DNA from: an uncultured Sphingomonas sp.
GTDB taxonomy: Bacteria > Pseudomonadota > Alphaproteobacteria > Sphingomonadales > Sphingomonadaceae
Direction of reading: 5' to 3'
Assembly (NCBI RefSeq): GCF_936927845.1
Contig: NZ_CAKZHV010000060.1
Coordinates: 186,001 to 250,000 of the forward strand
DNA length: 64,000 nucleotides
Positions 1 to 8,828 of the stretch are shown here, piece by piece; position 1 is the first letter of the stretch; the number at the start of each line of letters is the position of its first letter. The translations under genes and the position numbers were made by a program. Under the pieces are notes generated by a model. It had not been told where the DNA came from and searched no databases. It saw nothing but the letters and a program-made list of their open reading frames with translations.

Positions 1-1201
1 CGAGCACGTCCTCTAAACTGCGCAGCACGTAGTTCGCGTTCAGCACCGCATCCTCCGCCACCTGGCGCAGACCGTCGGCACCGTGGCTGAGGATATAGGT
101 CAACGCGCGTGTGAACATGCCCATCTGACCGTGGAACGCCGTCATGCGCCCGAAGCTGTCGGGGTGGCGGTCCTCGACGGTTTCCTCCTCGACCAGCGTG
201 ATGTGCCCGTCGCCGTGGCGCTCGGTAAAGGGGAGCGGGCCGAACGGCGACAGCGCTTCCGACAGCACCACCGGTCCCGAGCCCGGCCCGCCGCCGCCGT
301 GCGGGGTCGAGAAGGTCTTGTGCAGGTTGATGTGCATCGCGTCGACACCGAGGTCACCGGGCCGGACGCGCCCGACGATCGCGTTGAAGTTCGCGCCGTC
401 GCAATACACGTAGCCGCCGGCCGCGTGCACCGCGTCCGAAATCTCCTTTAGGTCGCGCTCGAACAGCCCGCAGGTGTTGGGGTTGGTGATCATCACCGCC
501 GCGATATCGGGGCCGAGCCGCGCCTTGAGCGCTGCCGTGTCGACGCGCCCGTCCGCGGTCGCGGGGATGTCCTCGACCTGGAAGCCCGCGAAGGCGGCGG
601 TGGCGGGGTTGGTGCCGTGCGCGCTCTCGGGCACCAGCACGATCTTGCGATGCCCCTCGCCGCGCTTCTCCAGCGCCGCCTTGATGCACAGGATGCCGCA
701 CAACTCGCCGTGCGCACCTGCCTTGGGGCTCATCGCGACGCCGTGCATGCCGGTCAGCTCGATCAGCCACACCGCCAGCTCGTTGATGACGCCGAGCGCG
801 CCCTGCACCGTGTCGATCGGCTGAAGCGGGTGAACGTCGGCGAAGCCGGGCAGCCGCGCCATCTTCTCGTTCAGGCGCGGGTTGTGCTTCATGGTGCACG
901 AACCGAGCGGGAACAGTCCCAAGTCGATGGCGTAATTCTGCCGGCTCAGCCGGGTATAGTGACGCACCGTCTCGGGCTCGGACAGGCCGGGCAGCCCAAT
1001 CGGCGCGGTGCGCGCGAGGTCGCCGAGCCGCGACGTGACAGCGACGGGCTCCGCGATCTCGACCCCGGTCGTCTCGGCCGAGCCAATCTCGAAGATCAGC
1101 TTTTCTTCGAGCATCAGCGCGCGATTGCCCGTGAAGGTCGCGGCGCTCTCGCCGTTCTTGGCGGTCATCTCGGGACGCCAGCCGCTCTGGTTGATGCTCA
1201 T
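1..1201 (-). CDS. gcvPB: Glycine dehydrogenase (decarboxylating) subunit 2, 3' end off window
   Basis: This is the second (PB) half of the split P-protein of the glycine cleavage system, which decarboxylates glycine and passes the aminomethyl group to the lipoyl arm of GcvH. The ATG at 1201 opens a frame that runs off the left edge after 400 codons, so the C-terminus is missing. The PLP-binding motif HKTFSTPHGGGGPG is present, with the Schiff-base lysine near residue 295. An upstream MKHNPR segment also matches the family. The start overlaps the gcvPA stop as ATGA, as expected for the last gene of the gcv operon. Certain apart from the missing end. Confidence 0.97.
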   Translation of the reverse strand, partial: MSINQSGWRPEMTAKNGESAATFTGNRALMLEEKLIFEIGSAETTGVEIAEPVAVTSRLGDLARTAPIGLPGLSEPETVRHYTRLSRQNYAIDLGLFPLGSCTMKHNPRLNEKMARLPGFADVHPLQPIDTVQGALGVINELAVWLIELTGMHGVAMSPKAGAHGELCGILCIKAALEKRGEGHRKIVLVPESAHGTNPATAAFAGFQVEDIPATADGRVDTAALKARLGPDIAAVMITNPNTCGLFERDLKEISDAVHAAGGYVYCDGANFNAIVGRVRPGDLGVDAMHINLHKTFSTPHGGGGPGSGPVVLSEALSPFGPLPFTERHGDGHITLVEEETVEDRHPDSFGRMTAFHGQMGMFTRALTYILSHGADGLRQVAEDAVLNANYVLRSLEDVL

Positions 1202-2556
1202 GCCAACACCTCCTCAAGCGCGGTCGCCAGCGCCTCGATATCCTCTCGCGTCACCGTTTCGGTCACCGCGACGATCAGCCCGTTGGCGAGGTCGTCCTCA
1301 CCCGGATAGAGCCGACCGAGCGACACGCCCGCGAGCACGCCCTTGTCGGCCAGCGCCCGCACAATCGGTCGCGCCTCCTGCCCGAGGTTAAGCGTGAACT
1401 CGTTGAAGAACGCGTCGTTGACCAGTTTGACGCCCGGCACCTGCGCCAGCCGCTCCGCCGCCGCGACCGCATTGGCGTGGTTGGTCGCCGCCAATTGCCG
1501 CAAGCCCGCCTCGCCCAGCAGCGTCATGTGGATCGAGAAGGCGAGCGCGCACAGCCCCGAATTGGTGCAGATGTTGCTGGTCGCCTTCTCGCGGCGGATA
1601 TGCTGCTCGCGCGTCGACAGCGTCAGCACGAAGCCGCGGCGGCCGTCCGCATCGACCGTCTCGCCGCACAACCGGCCCGGCATCTGACGGACATATTTCT
1701 CCTTGCAGCCGAACAGCCCCACGTAGGGCCCGCCGAACTGGAGGCCCACGCCGAGCGACTGGCCCTCGCCGACGACGATGTCGGCATCCATCTCGCCCGG
1801 AGAGCGGATTGCGCCCAGCGCGACCGGCTCGGTCACCACCGCGATCAGCAGCGCCTTGTTGGCGTGGCACGCGTCGGCGAGCGGACGGAGGTCGGCGATG
1901 CGGCCGAGGATGTCGGGATATTGCACCACCACGCACGACGTATCGCCGTCGATCTTCTCGATCAGACGGTCCACGTCCATGTCAGGGACGAGCCACGGCG
2001 CGGTCGTATCGAGCACGTCGCCGGTGTACTTGGCCATAGTCTTCGCGAGCGAGACATAGTGCGGGTGAAGCCCCGCCGACAGGATCGCCTTGCCCCGCTT
2101 GGTGATGCGCCGCGCCATGCCGATCGCTTCCCAGCACGCGGTCGAGCCGTCGTACATGCTGGCGTTCGCCACATCGGTGCCGAGCAGACGCGCGACCTGC
2201 GTCTGGAACTCGAACAGCATCTGCAGCGTGCCCTGCGCGATCTCGGGCTGGTAGGGCGTGTAGGCGGTCAGGAACTCGCCGCGCTGGATCAGGTGATCGA
2301 CGCTGGCGGGCACGTGGTGGCGATACGCACCCGCGCCGAGAAAGAACGGCACCTCGCCCGCGACCGTGTTCTGGCGCGCCAGCGCGGTCATATGCCGCTC
2401 GACGCTCAGCTCGCTGGCGTGATTCGGCAGGCCAGCGACGGGGCCGCCCAGCCGCGCGGCCTCGGGCACGTCGACGAACAGGTCGTCGATCGACGCGGCG
2501 CCGATGACGGACAGCATGTCGGCGCGGTCATGGTCGGTGAGTGGCAGGTAGCGCAT
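1198..2556 (-). CDS. gcvPA: Glycine dehydrogenase (decarboxylating) subunit 1
   Basis: First (PA) subunit of the two-subunit P-protein; it forms a heterotetramer with GcvPB. The protein is 452 residues, the usual size, and opens with MRYLPLTDHDRADML, a typical PA amino end. Conserved stretches include SELSVERHMTALARQN, PYQPEIAQGTLQ and a middle block around ANASMYDGSTACWEA. It has no PLP lysine motif, which PB supplies. It overlaps gcvPB by 4 bases and follows gcvH after a 117-base gap filled by a palindromic repeat, so PA-PB are translationally coupled. Confidence 0.97.
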   Translation of the reverse strand: MRYLPLTDHDRADMLSVIGAASIDDLFVDVPEAARLGGPVAGLPNHASELSVERHMTALARQNTVAGEVPFFLGAGAYRHHVPASVDHLIQRGEFLTAYTPYQPEIAQGTLQMLFEFQTQVARLLGTDVANASMYDGSTACWEAIGMARRITKRGKAILSAGLHPHYVSLAKTMAKYTGDVLDTTAPWLVPDMDVDRLIEKIDGDTSCVVVQYPDILGRIADLRPLADACHANKALLIAVVTEPVALGAIRSPGEMDADIVVGEGQSLGVGLQFGGPYVGLFGCKEKYVRQMPGRLCGETVDADGRRGFVLTLSTREQHIRREKATSNICTNSGLCALAFSIHMTLLGEAGLRQLAATNHANAVAAAERLAQVPGVKLVNDAFFNEFTLNLGQEARPIVRALADKGVLAGVSLGRLYPGEDDLANGLIVAVTETVTREDIEALATALEEVLA

Positions 2557-2561
2557 TCGAT

Positions 2562-2669
2562 GCTCCTCCCTCCGCCCGGGAGGGGTCGAGGTTGGGTCGC
2601 GTGAGGGGCAGGTGTCGGTGCTGTCGCACCGCCGGCCTGCCCCGGTCCCTCCTTGATCAGGGAGGGGAG
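2562..2669. repeat. REP-like palindromic repeat, family B copy 1 (gcvPA-gcvH gap)
   Basis: This block fills the space between gcvH and gcvPA. Its outer ends are C/G tracts in inverted orientation (CCCGGGAGGGG near the left, CCTCCTTGATCAGGGAGGGG at the right), with a GGGGCAGG / CCTGCCCC pair inside. The same arrangement recurs at 21.5 kb and in related form inside glyS. The mRNA of the gcv operon would form a long hairpin here, which may tune expression between gcvH and gcvPA. Confidence 0.6.
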
Positions 2670-2673
2670 TTAG

Positions 2674-3045
2674 TCAGAGCTTCTCGACGAAGGCGGCGTA
2701 GGCTTGCTCGTCCATCAGCTGGTCGAGCTCGGACGCGTCGGCGAGCGTGAGCTTGAAGAACCAGCCTTCGCCTTCGGGATCCGAGTTCACCAGCGACGAA
2801 TCGTCGGCGAGCGCGGCGTTGCCCTCGATCACGGTGCCCGAGACAGGCGCGTAGACGTCGGACGCGGCCTTGACGCTCTCGACCACCGCGGCGTCGTCAC
2901 CCTTCGACAGCGACTTGCCCTCCTCGGGCACCTCGACGAACACGATGTCGCCGAGCTGGCTCTGCGCATAGTCGGAGATGCCGACCGTGCCGGTCTCGCC
3001 GTCGACCTCGATCCACTCGTGGTCCTGCGTGAAATAACGGCTCAT
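2674..3045 (-). CDS. gcvH: Glycine cleavage system H protein
   Basis: Lipoyl carrier of the glycine cleavage complex, shuttling the aminomethyl group from P to T protein. The frame is open further upstream, but the start at 3045 gives MSRYFTQDHEW, the family amino end, and a 123-residue product of normal size. The lipoylated lysine is K59 in ESVKAASD. It lies 4 bases after gcvT in the same operon. The lipoate would come from lipB-dependent lipoylation; lipB is also in this window (47.0 kb). Confidence 0.98.
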   Translation of the reverse strand: MSRYFTQDHEWIEVDGETGTVGISDYAQSQLGDIVFVEVPEEGKSLSKGDDAAVVESVKAASDVYAPVSGTVIEGNAALADDSSLVNSDPEGEGWFFKLTLADASELDQLMDEQAYAAFVEKL

Positions 3046-3049
3046 GGGG

Positions 3050-4216
3050 TCAGGCTCCTCGGTAGTAACGATGGGGAACGAACGGCATCGCGGCGACGGT
3101 CGCGGCGTGGACCTTGCCGCGCTGGACGAGGCGGACGGCGCTGCCCGGGGCTGCGAGTTCGATCGGGACATAGGCCATCGCGATCGGCGCGCCGACGCTG
3201 GGGGCAAAGCCGCCGCTGGTCACGCGCCCGATCACCGCGCCGTCGTCGCCGACGACGCTCGCGCCCTCGCGCACCGGCTGGCGACCCTCGACCAGCAGGC
3301 CGACGCGCTTGACCGCGGGACCGCGCTCGCGCTCGGCGAGGATGCGCTGCGCACCCGGAAAGTCCGCCGCCTCGCGCCGGCGCTTCCATAGCGCGAAGCC
3401 GAGGTCGGCCATCACCGGCGTCGTCTCGGGATCGAGATCGTGGCCGTAGAGCGGCAGCCCCGCCTCGAGCCGCAGCGAGTCGCGCGCACCGAGGCCGATT
3501 GGCTTTACTTCGGGCTGCTGGAGCAGCGCGTCGGCGAATGCCTCCGCCGCCTCGGCGGGCAGCGAAATCTCGTAGCCGTCCTCACCCGTATAGCCCGAGC
3601 GGCTGAGCCAGACGTCATGACCCTGCCACTGAAACGCGCCCGCCTGCATGAAGACCAGCGCCTCGACGCCAGGGATCAGCCGCGACACCGCGTCGACCGC
3701 CTTCGGCCCCTGCACCGCGAGCAGAGCGTGATCCTCCATCAGGTTGATCGTCACGTCGTCGGGCAGATGCTCGATCATGTGCGACACGTCGTCGTACTTG
3801 GTCGCGCCGTTGACGACCATGTAGACGCGGTCCTCTGCCTGACGCGTAAGCATCAGGTCGTCGAGCACGCCGCCCTCCTCGTTGAGCAGCAGCGAGTAGC
3901 GCGCCTTGTTGAACGGCAGCTTCTGGATCTCGGCCGGCAGCAATGCCTCCAGCGCCGCGACGACGCCCTCGCCGGTGATCGAGAGCTGGCCCATGTGGCT
4001 GACGTCGAACAGCCCGGCGTTCTCGCGCGTCCAGAGATGCTCTGCCATGATGCCCTCGTACTGAACGGGCATGTGATAGCCGGCGAACTCGACCATGCGG
4101 CCGCCACGCGCGCGGTGCCACGCGTCGAGCGGAAGCGTCAGCGTCTCGATGACGACTTCATCCCCATCTTCTTCTGGGCCGGAAGCGCCGTTGGTGGGTT
4201 GGATCTTGTCGCTCAT
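3050..4216 (-). CDS. gcvT: Glycine cleavage system T protein (aminomethyltransferase)
   Basis: Transfers the methylene group from GcvH to tetrahydrofolate, releasing ammonia. The start at 4216 (MSDKIQPTN) has AGGAAG a few bases upstream and gives 388 residues, about 10-20 more than usual because of an acidic N-terminal extension (EEDGDEVV). Family blocks are clear: MVEFAGYHMPVQY, LFDVSHMGQ, GYTGEDGYEI and a C-terminal GRVTSGGFAPS barrel motif. A frame open upstream runs through the riboswitch and is not coding. First gene of the riboswitch-controlled gcv operon. Confidence 0.97.
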   Translation of the reverse strand: MSDKIQPTNGASGPEEDGDEVVIETLTLPLDAWHRARGGRMVEFAGYHMPVQYEGIMAEHLWTRENAGLFDVSHMGQLSITGEGVVAALEALLPAEIQKLPFNKARYSLLLNEEGGVLDDLMLTRQAEDRVYMVVNGATKYDDVSHMIEHLPDDVTINLMEDHALLAVQGPKAVDAVSRLIPGVEALVFMQAGAFQWQGHDVWLSRSGYTGEDGYEISLPAEAAEAFADALLQQPEVKPIGLGARDSLRLEAGLPLYGHDLDPETTPVMADLGFALWKRRREAADFPGAQRILAERERGPAVKRVGLLVEGRQPVREGASVVGDDGAVIGRVTSGGFAPSVGAPIAMAYVPIELAAPGSAVRLVQRGKVHAATVAAMPFVPHRYYRGA

Positions 4217-4263
4217 CACGGCTTCCTGACGAAAGGACATCACGGCGCGGGGTCGCGCGGCGA

Positions 4264-4472
4264 TCATGCCCCCCTCTGTCACGGAACCTGAGAGCTTTCT
4301 CGCCGCTTGCGAGGCGATTACCCCTTCGGTGGATCGCGCCGGGTGAACGGCGCAACCGCTTTCCAGAGTGTCGATAGGCTGACGCGGTCCCTGCTGCCTG
4401 AGAGATTCCGGGGTGGTTGCTCCTTCGGCGGCGGCCAGGTGCCTCAAAGGCCGGCCGCACTCTCCCGCGCCG
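4264..4472 (-). promoter_or_regulatory. Tandem glycine riboswitch
   Basis: Read on the minus strand, the leader of gcvT contains two glycine aptamers in series. Aptamer 1 starts with GCGGGAGAGTGC, passes GAAGGAGCAACC and closes with GGAATCTCTCAGGCA. Aptamer 2 runs from ACTCTGGAAAGCGG through CACCGAAGGGGTAATCGCC to AGCTCTCAGGTTC. These are the hallmark conserved segments of the gcvT-type RNA motif. The family switches glycine cleavage genes on when glycine is high, which fits the downstream operon gcvT-gcvH-gcvPA-gcvPB. The end is about 50 bases upstream of the gcvT start. Confidence 0.95.
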
Positions 4473-4559
4473 CCCACGCACGGGCATGTGCCCCCGCGTC
4501 GACGCTCGCCGCTCTGCCGCCGCCGGAGATTCGTGTCAATCGCTCTCGCGTCGGCCGCT

Positions 4560-5219
4560 TCAGCGCGTCGCGTTGTAGCGCAACTGATCCTGCGTCAGCT
4601 GGAAACCGACCAGCGCCTCGAACGTCGCCGACAGCACCGCCTGGCGCACCTCGGGCTGCGACAAGGGATCAACCGCCGCATCCTCGTCACCTGCCTTGCG
4701 CTTGCGCGTCAGCTTGTCGCGAATCTCCTGCGGCACGGTCGCCAGCGCGCGCGAGACGACCGTGGTCGCCTGCGGGTTCGCGGTCGCCACCGCCTGCCCC
4801 GCGTCCCAGTGGAGCGCGACGCCGCCGACACGCTTCGACACCACCGAATTGCCGCCGCGGGTGATCGCGATGAAATACGGCAGCGTTAGGTCGCGCGGAC
4901 CGACGGTCTGCGTGCGGCGCGCGCGCACGTCGAAGGTCACGGTGGTCTGGATGTCGTCGCCCGCGTCGTTGCAGGTCGACCGCACGTTGCTGATCGCCGC
5001 GGTCACGTCGATCGCGCTCGCGTCGGTGCTGGTCGCGGGATTGAACACGGTCACGTCGCCTGTTCCCGCAGGCACGCCCACCACCGGACAGGCCGAGCGG
5101 ACCGAGGTGATGCCAGCGGCACCGCCCGTCACATCGATCTCGCCCGACTTGGCGCACCCAGCCGCGGCGAGAAGCAGGACGAGCGGCAGGTGATGGCGGC
5201 GAAGGGGCACAGGCGGCAT
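4560..5219 (-). CDS. Putative lipoprotein of unknown function
   Basis: A 219-residue protein from the ATG at 5219. The N-terminus (MPPVPLRRHHLPLVLLLAAAGC) is a short basic region, a hydrophobic stretch and a lipobox-like AAGC, so it is probably anchored in the envelope. The mature part has repeated ITSVRSACP / ISNVRSTCN segments with cysteines, a beta-rich central domain and a charged KRKAGDED linker before a C-terminal helix. An upstream extension of the frame has no RBS support. It sits between the gcv riboswitch and divergently transcribed ispH. I do not recognise the family. Confidence 0.75.
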   Translation of the reverse strand: MPPVPLRRHHLPLVLLLAAAGCAKSGEIDVTGGAAGITSVRSACPVVGVPAGTGDVTVFNPATSTDASAIDVTAAISNVRSTCNDAGDDIQTTVTFDVRARRTQTVGPRDLTLPYFIAITRGGNSVVSKRVGGVALHWDAGQAVATANPQATTVVSRALATVPQEIRDKLTRKRKAGDEDAAVDPLSQPEVRQAVLSATFEALVGFQLTQDQLRYNATR

Positions 5220-5340
5220 TCCTGGTACAAGAAGCGGATACGCGACGGGACCGCCTCTCCAAGCGAGAGGCCGGCCCCGTTCAGCCCGCACCATAGGAAC
5301 CGCCTTTCGCCGGAGCAAGCATTGGCGTACATGGGTGGCC

Positions 5341-6342
5341 ATGTCCCCGCTCCCCGCAATCGAAGGCGCCGCCGACCTGCCGACCTCCGCGAGCACCATG
5401 CGCCGCCCGCTGGAGCTGATGATTGCCGCGCCGCGCGGTTTCTGCGCCGGGGTCGACCGCGCGATCCGCATCGTGGAACTCGCGCTGGAAAAGCACGGCG
5501 CGCCCGTCTACGTCCGGCACGAGATCGTCCACAACAAGTTCGTGGTCGACGCGCTGAAGGCCAAGGGCGCGGTGTTCGTCGAGGAACTGGACGAGGTGCC
5601 CGACGACGCCAACGTCGTCTTTTCCGCGCACGGCGTGCCCAAATCGGTGCCGGCCGAGGCGCAGGACCGAGGCCTGAGCTACCTCGACGCGACCTGCCCG
5701 CTCGTCTCCAAAGTTCACCGCCAGGCCGAGCGGCTGGTGGCGGCGGGACGCCACATCGTGTTCGTCGGCCACGCCGGCCACCCCGAGGTGATCGGCACCT
5801 TCGGACAGGTGCCCGCGGGCGCGATGACCCTGGTCGAAACGGTCGAGGACGTGGCGACGCTCAACCTGCCCGACCCGGCGAACGTCGCGTTCCTGACGCA
5901 GACGACGCTGTCGGTCGACGACACCGCCGCGATCGTCGCGGCGCTGCACGCGCGTTACCCCTCGATCGACGCGCCGCGCGGCGAGGACATCTGCTACGCG
6001 ACCTCGAACCGCCAGGCCGCCGTCAAGGCGATCGCGGATTCGTGCGATGCGGTCTTGGTGATCGGCGCGCCCAATTCGTCCAACTCGGTTCGGCTGGTCG
6101 AGGTCGCCGAGCGGCAGGGCGTACGTGCCGCGCTGATCCAGCGTGCGGCCGAGCTCGACTGGGCGTTCCTCGACGGCGTCGGCACATTGGGCATCACCGC
6201 GGGGGCGTCCGCGCCCGAACTGCTGGTGCGCGAACTGGTCGACCGGCTCGCGACGCGGTTCGACGTGATCGAGCGCGAGGTCGAGACGACGCGCGAGTCG
6301 ATCGCGTTCAAGCTGCCGCGCGGGCTCGACGCCGCCGCCTGA
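5341..6342 (+). CDS. ispH: 4-hydroxy-3-methylbut-2-enyl diphosphate reductase
   Basis: Last enzyme of the MEP isoprenoid pathway; reduces HMBPP to IPP and DMAPP with a [4Fe-4S] cluster. The three cluster cysteines are visible in PRGFCAGVDRAI (C35), DATCPLVSKVH (C119) and GEDICYATSNRQ (C218). The catalytic Glu region TQTTLSVDD is also present. Start choice is uncertain: a GTG at 5335, this ATG, or the ATG at 5398 that would match shorter homologues better. It is followed by thrB and rnhA, an order I associate with alphaproteobacteria. Confidence 0.96.
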   Translation: MSPLPAIEGAADLPTSASTMRRPLELMIAAPRGFCAGVDRAIRIVELALEKHGAPVYVRHEIVHNKFVVDALKAKGAVFVEELDEVPDDANVVFSAHGVPKSVPAEAQDRGLSYLDATCPLVSKVHRQAERLVAAGRHIVFVGHAGHPEVIGTFGQVPAGAMTLVETVEDVATLNLPDPANVAFLTQTTLSVDDTAAIVAALHARYPSIDAPRGEDICYATSNRQAAVKAIADSCDAVLVIGAPNSSNSVRLVEVAERQGVRAALIQRAAELDWAFLDGVGTLGITAGASAPELLVRELVDRLATRFDVIEREVETTRESIAFKLPRGLDAAA

Positions 6343-6462
6343 GTGCGCTGTCCCGCACGCGCGAACCGTGCCACGACGGGTAGGTGATCGCTGACGCGCG
6401 GGTGGGCGCGCGCACCTACGTCGGCCTGCGACCTTTGTGACCTTTTGCGCGGGAGATTGAGC

Positions 6463-7434
6463 ATGGCCGTCTACACGCACGTCTCCGCCGAGGCATTGAG
6501 CCGCTTTCTCGCGCGCTACGACGTCGGTGAGCTCGTCTCCGCCAAGGGGATCGCCGAAGGGGTGGAGAATTCCAACTACCTCGTCGACACGACCGCCGGG
6601 CGCTACATCCTGACCTTGTACGAGCGGCGCGTGGCCGCCGCCGACCTTCCGTTCTTCATGGCGCTGCTCGATCACCTCGCTGCCAAGGGGTTGCCGGTGC
6701 CGCCCGCCATTCCCGATCGCGGCGGAGAGGCGATCCAGCAGCTCGAAGGCCGCCCCGCCTGCCTGATCCGTTTCCTGCCGGGCGTGTCGCTGTCGCATCC
6801 CACACCGGCGCAGGCACTGGCCGCGGGCGAGGCGCTCGCGCAGATGCACCGCGCGGTCGGCGACTTCGCGCTCACGCGGCCGAACACGATGGGCGTCGAC
6901 ACCTGGCGACCGTTGTTCGAACGTTGTGGGCGCAGCCTCGACGGGATCGCGCCCGGTCTGCACGACGCGCTCGACCGCGCGCTGGGTCACGTGCTGGCCG
7001 CCTGGCCGCGCGACACGCTCGACCTCTGCGCGATCCACGCCGATCTGTTTCCCGACAACGTGCTGATGCGCGGCGATCAGGTGTCGGGGCTAATCGACTT
7101 CTACTTCGCCTGCACCGACGTGCGTGTGTTCGATCTCGCGATCACGCACACCGCCTGGAGCTTCGACGCGAGCGGTGCGCGCTACGACGCCGCGATCGGT
7201 GACGCGCTGTTCGCCGGATATGAGCGCCACTTCCCGCTGTCGCCCGCCGAGCGTGATGCGTTTCCGACACTCGCAGCGGGGGCGTGCCTGCGTTTCGCGC
7301 TCAGCCGGGCGTGGGACTGGCTCAACACCCCCGCCGATGCGCTGGTGACGCGCAAGGACCCGCTCGCTTACCTGCGCCGGCTCGGGCATTACGCGCCCGA
7401 CCTGCTTCCTCAACACATGAAGAACCACGCATGA
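6463..7434 (+). CDS. thrB: Homoserine kinase (APH-fold type)
   Basis: Phosphorylates homoserine in threonine synthesis. This is the ThrB2-like form with an aminoglycoside phosphotransferase fold, common in alphaproteobacteria, not the GHMP-type enzyme. The ATG at 6463 has GGGAG 8 bases upstream; the product is 323 residues. Key features are the nucleotide-binding EGVENSNYLVDT region, the catalytic loop IHADLFPDNVL (Asp and Asn) and the metal-binding GLIDFYFA. Its stop overlaps the rnhA start as ATGA, so the two are coupled. Confidence 0.94.
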   Translation: MAVYTHVSAEALSRFLARYDVGELVSAKGIAEGVENSNYLVDTTAGRYILTLYERRVAAADLPFFMALLDHLAAKGLPVPPAIPDRGGEAIQQLEGRPACLIRFLPGVSLSHPTPAQALAAGEALAQMHRAVGDFALTRPNTMGVDTWRPLFERCGRSLDGIAPGLHDALDRALGHVLAAWPRDTLDLCAIHADLFPDNVLMRGDQVSGLIDFYFACTDVRVFDLAITHTAWSFDASGARYDAAIGDALFAGYERHFPLSPAERDAFPTLAAGACLRFALSRAWDWLNTPADALVTRKDPLAYLRRLGHYAPDLLPQHMKNHA

Positions 7435-7913
7435 CCACCGAACTCTCGTCAACCGAACTCCCCGTCGTCGAGATCGCGACCGACGGCGCGTGCAAGGGTA
7501 ATCCCGGCCCCGGCGGCTGGGGAGCGCTGCTGCGGATGGGCGAGACGGAGAAGGAGCTGTCGGGTGCCGAGAACCCGACCACCAACAACCGCATGGAGCT
7601 GACCGCCGCGATCGAGGGGCTGAAAGCGTTGAAGCGGCCGTGCCGCGTCACGCTGTCGACCGACAGCCGCTACGTGATGGATGGCCTGACCAAGTGGATT
7701 CACGGTTGGCAGAAGAACGGCTGGCGCACCGCCGACAAGAAACCGGTCAAGAACGCCGAGCTGTGGCAGGCTTTGCTCGCCGCCGCCAAGCCGCACCGGA
7801 TCGAGTGGAAATGGGTCAAGGGCCACGCCGGCCACCCCGACAACGAGCGCGTCGACAAGCTGGCGAGCGACGCCGCGGTTGCGATCGCCAAGCGCCCGCG
7901 CGCCGCGGCGTGA
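7431..7913 (+). CDS. rnhA: Ribonuclease HI
   Basis: Cleaves the RNA strand of RNA-DNA hybrids. From the ATG at 7431, coupled to thrB, the protein has 160 residues. The full catalytic set is present: D18 in TDGACKGNPG, E56 in MELTAAIEGL, D78 in STDSRYV, H132 in GHAGHP and D142. The substrate-handle region KWIHGWQKNGWRTADKKPVKN is also typical of the E. coli type. The N-terminus is about 8 residues longer than in E. coli. Cytoplasmic. Confidence 0.98.
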   Translation: MTTELSSTELPVVEIATDGACKGNPGPGGWGALLRMGETEKELSGAENPTTNNRMELTAAIEGLKALKRPCRVTLSTDSRYVMDGLTKWIHGWQKNGWRTADKKPVKNAELWQALLAAAKPHRIEWKWVKGHAGHPDNERVDKLASDAAVAIAKRPRAAA

Positions 7914-7940
7914 TCGGCTGATCGCCCCTTCACCAAACCG

Positions 7941-8828
7941 ATGCGCGCGCGCGACTTCCTGATCCTGGTGCTGGTCTGCCTCGCCTGGGGCTATAGCAAC
8001 GTGCTCAGCAAGATCGTGGTGGGTCAGTGGCACGTGCCGCCGCTGTTCTTCGCCGCGATCCGCTTCGCGGTGGTGGTGCTCGCGACCTTACCGTGGCTGT
8101 GGCCGATGCCGCGCCCCAGACTACGGGTAGCGACGATCGGACTGCTGATGGGCGCGGGCAATTTCGCATTGCTGTTCATCGGATTGCAGACCGCCTCGCC
8201 CTCGTCCGCCGCGATCGTCATCCAGATCGGCGTGCCGTTCACCACGCTGCTGTCGATCGTGCTGCTGGGCGAGCGCATCCACCTGCGCCGCGGGATCGGC
8301 ATCGCGCTGACGCTCGCGGGCGTGGTGCTGGTGGTGTGGAACCCGCACGGCGTCGCCTTGTCGGCGGGGCTCTGGTTCATCGTCGGCGCGGCGTTCGCGG
8401 GGTCGCTCGGAGCGGTGATGATGAAGCAGGTCGAGGATGTCGCGCCGCTCAGGTTCCAGGCGTGGGTCGGCGTCGTCTCGTGCCTGCCGCTCGCGATCGG
8501 ATCGGCACTGTTCGAACGCGGACAGTGGGCAAGCGCGGTCGCGATCGGCTGGCCGTTCGTCGCCGCGGTGCTGTTCGCCGCGCTCGTCGTCTCGGTCGTC
8601 GCGCACACCAGTTATTACGCGCTGATCCGGCGCTACGAGGCCAATCTGCTCGCCCCGCTGACGCTGATGACGCCGCTCGCGACGATCGCCTTCGGCGTCG
8701 CGCTGACGGGCGACCACCTCGACCGCCGCATGATCGCTGGCGCCGCGCTCGCACTCCTCGGCGTGCTGGTGGTCGCGATGCGCGCGCGGCCGAAGACCGC
8801 ACTGCTCGCCGAGCGCGAACAGGCCTAG
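7941..8828 (+). CDS. EamA/DMT-family transporter
   Basis: A 295-residue inner-membrane protein with about ten hydrophobic segments arranged as two EamA repeats. The first begins LILVLVCLAWGYSNVLSKI, the second LWFIVGAAFAGSLGAVMMKQ. The family exports metabolites such as amino acids; the substrate cannot be read from sequence. It starts 27 bases after rnhA and may be co-transcribed. The last 4 bases overlap the convergent FAD oxidoreductase gene. Confidence 0.88.
   Translation: MRARDFLILVLVCLAWGYSNVLSKIVVGQWHVPPLFFAAIRFAVVVLATLPWLWPMPRPRLRVATIGLLMGAGNFALLFIGLQTASPSSAAIVIQIGVPFTTLLSIVLLGERIHLRRGIGIALTLAGVVLVVWNPHGVALSAGLWFIVGAAFAGSLGAVMMKQVEDVAPLRFQAWVGVVSCLPLAIGSALFERGQWASAVAIGWPFVAAVLFAALVVSVVAHTSYYALIRRYEANLLAPLTLMTPLATIAFGVALTGDHLDRRMIAGAALALLGVLVVAMRARPKTALLAEREQA

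Noticed and set aside
5281..7038. 585-codon minus-strand frame over ispH and thrB
   Set aside because: Antisense shadow; ispH and thrB carry intact catalytic motifs on the plus strand.
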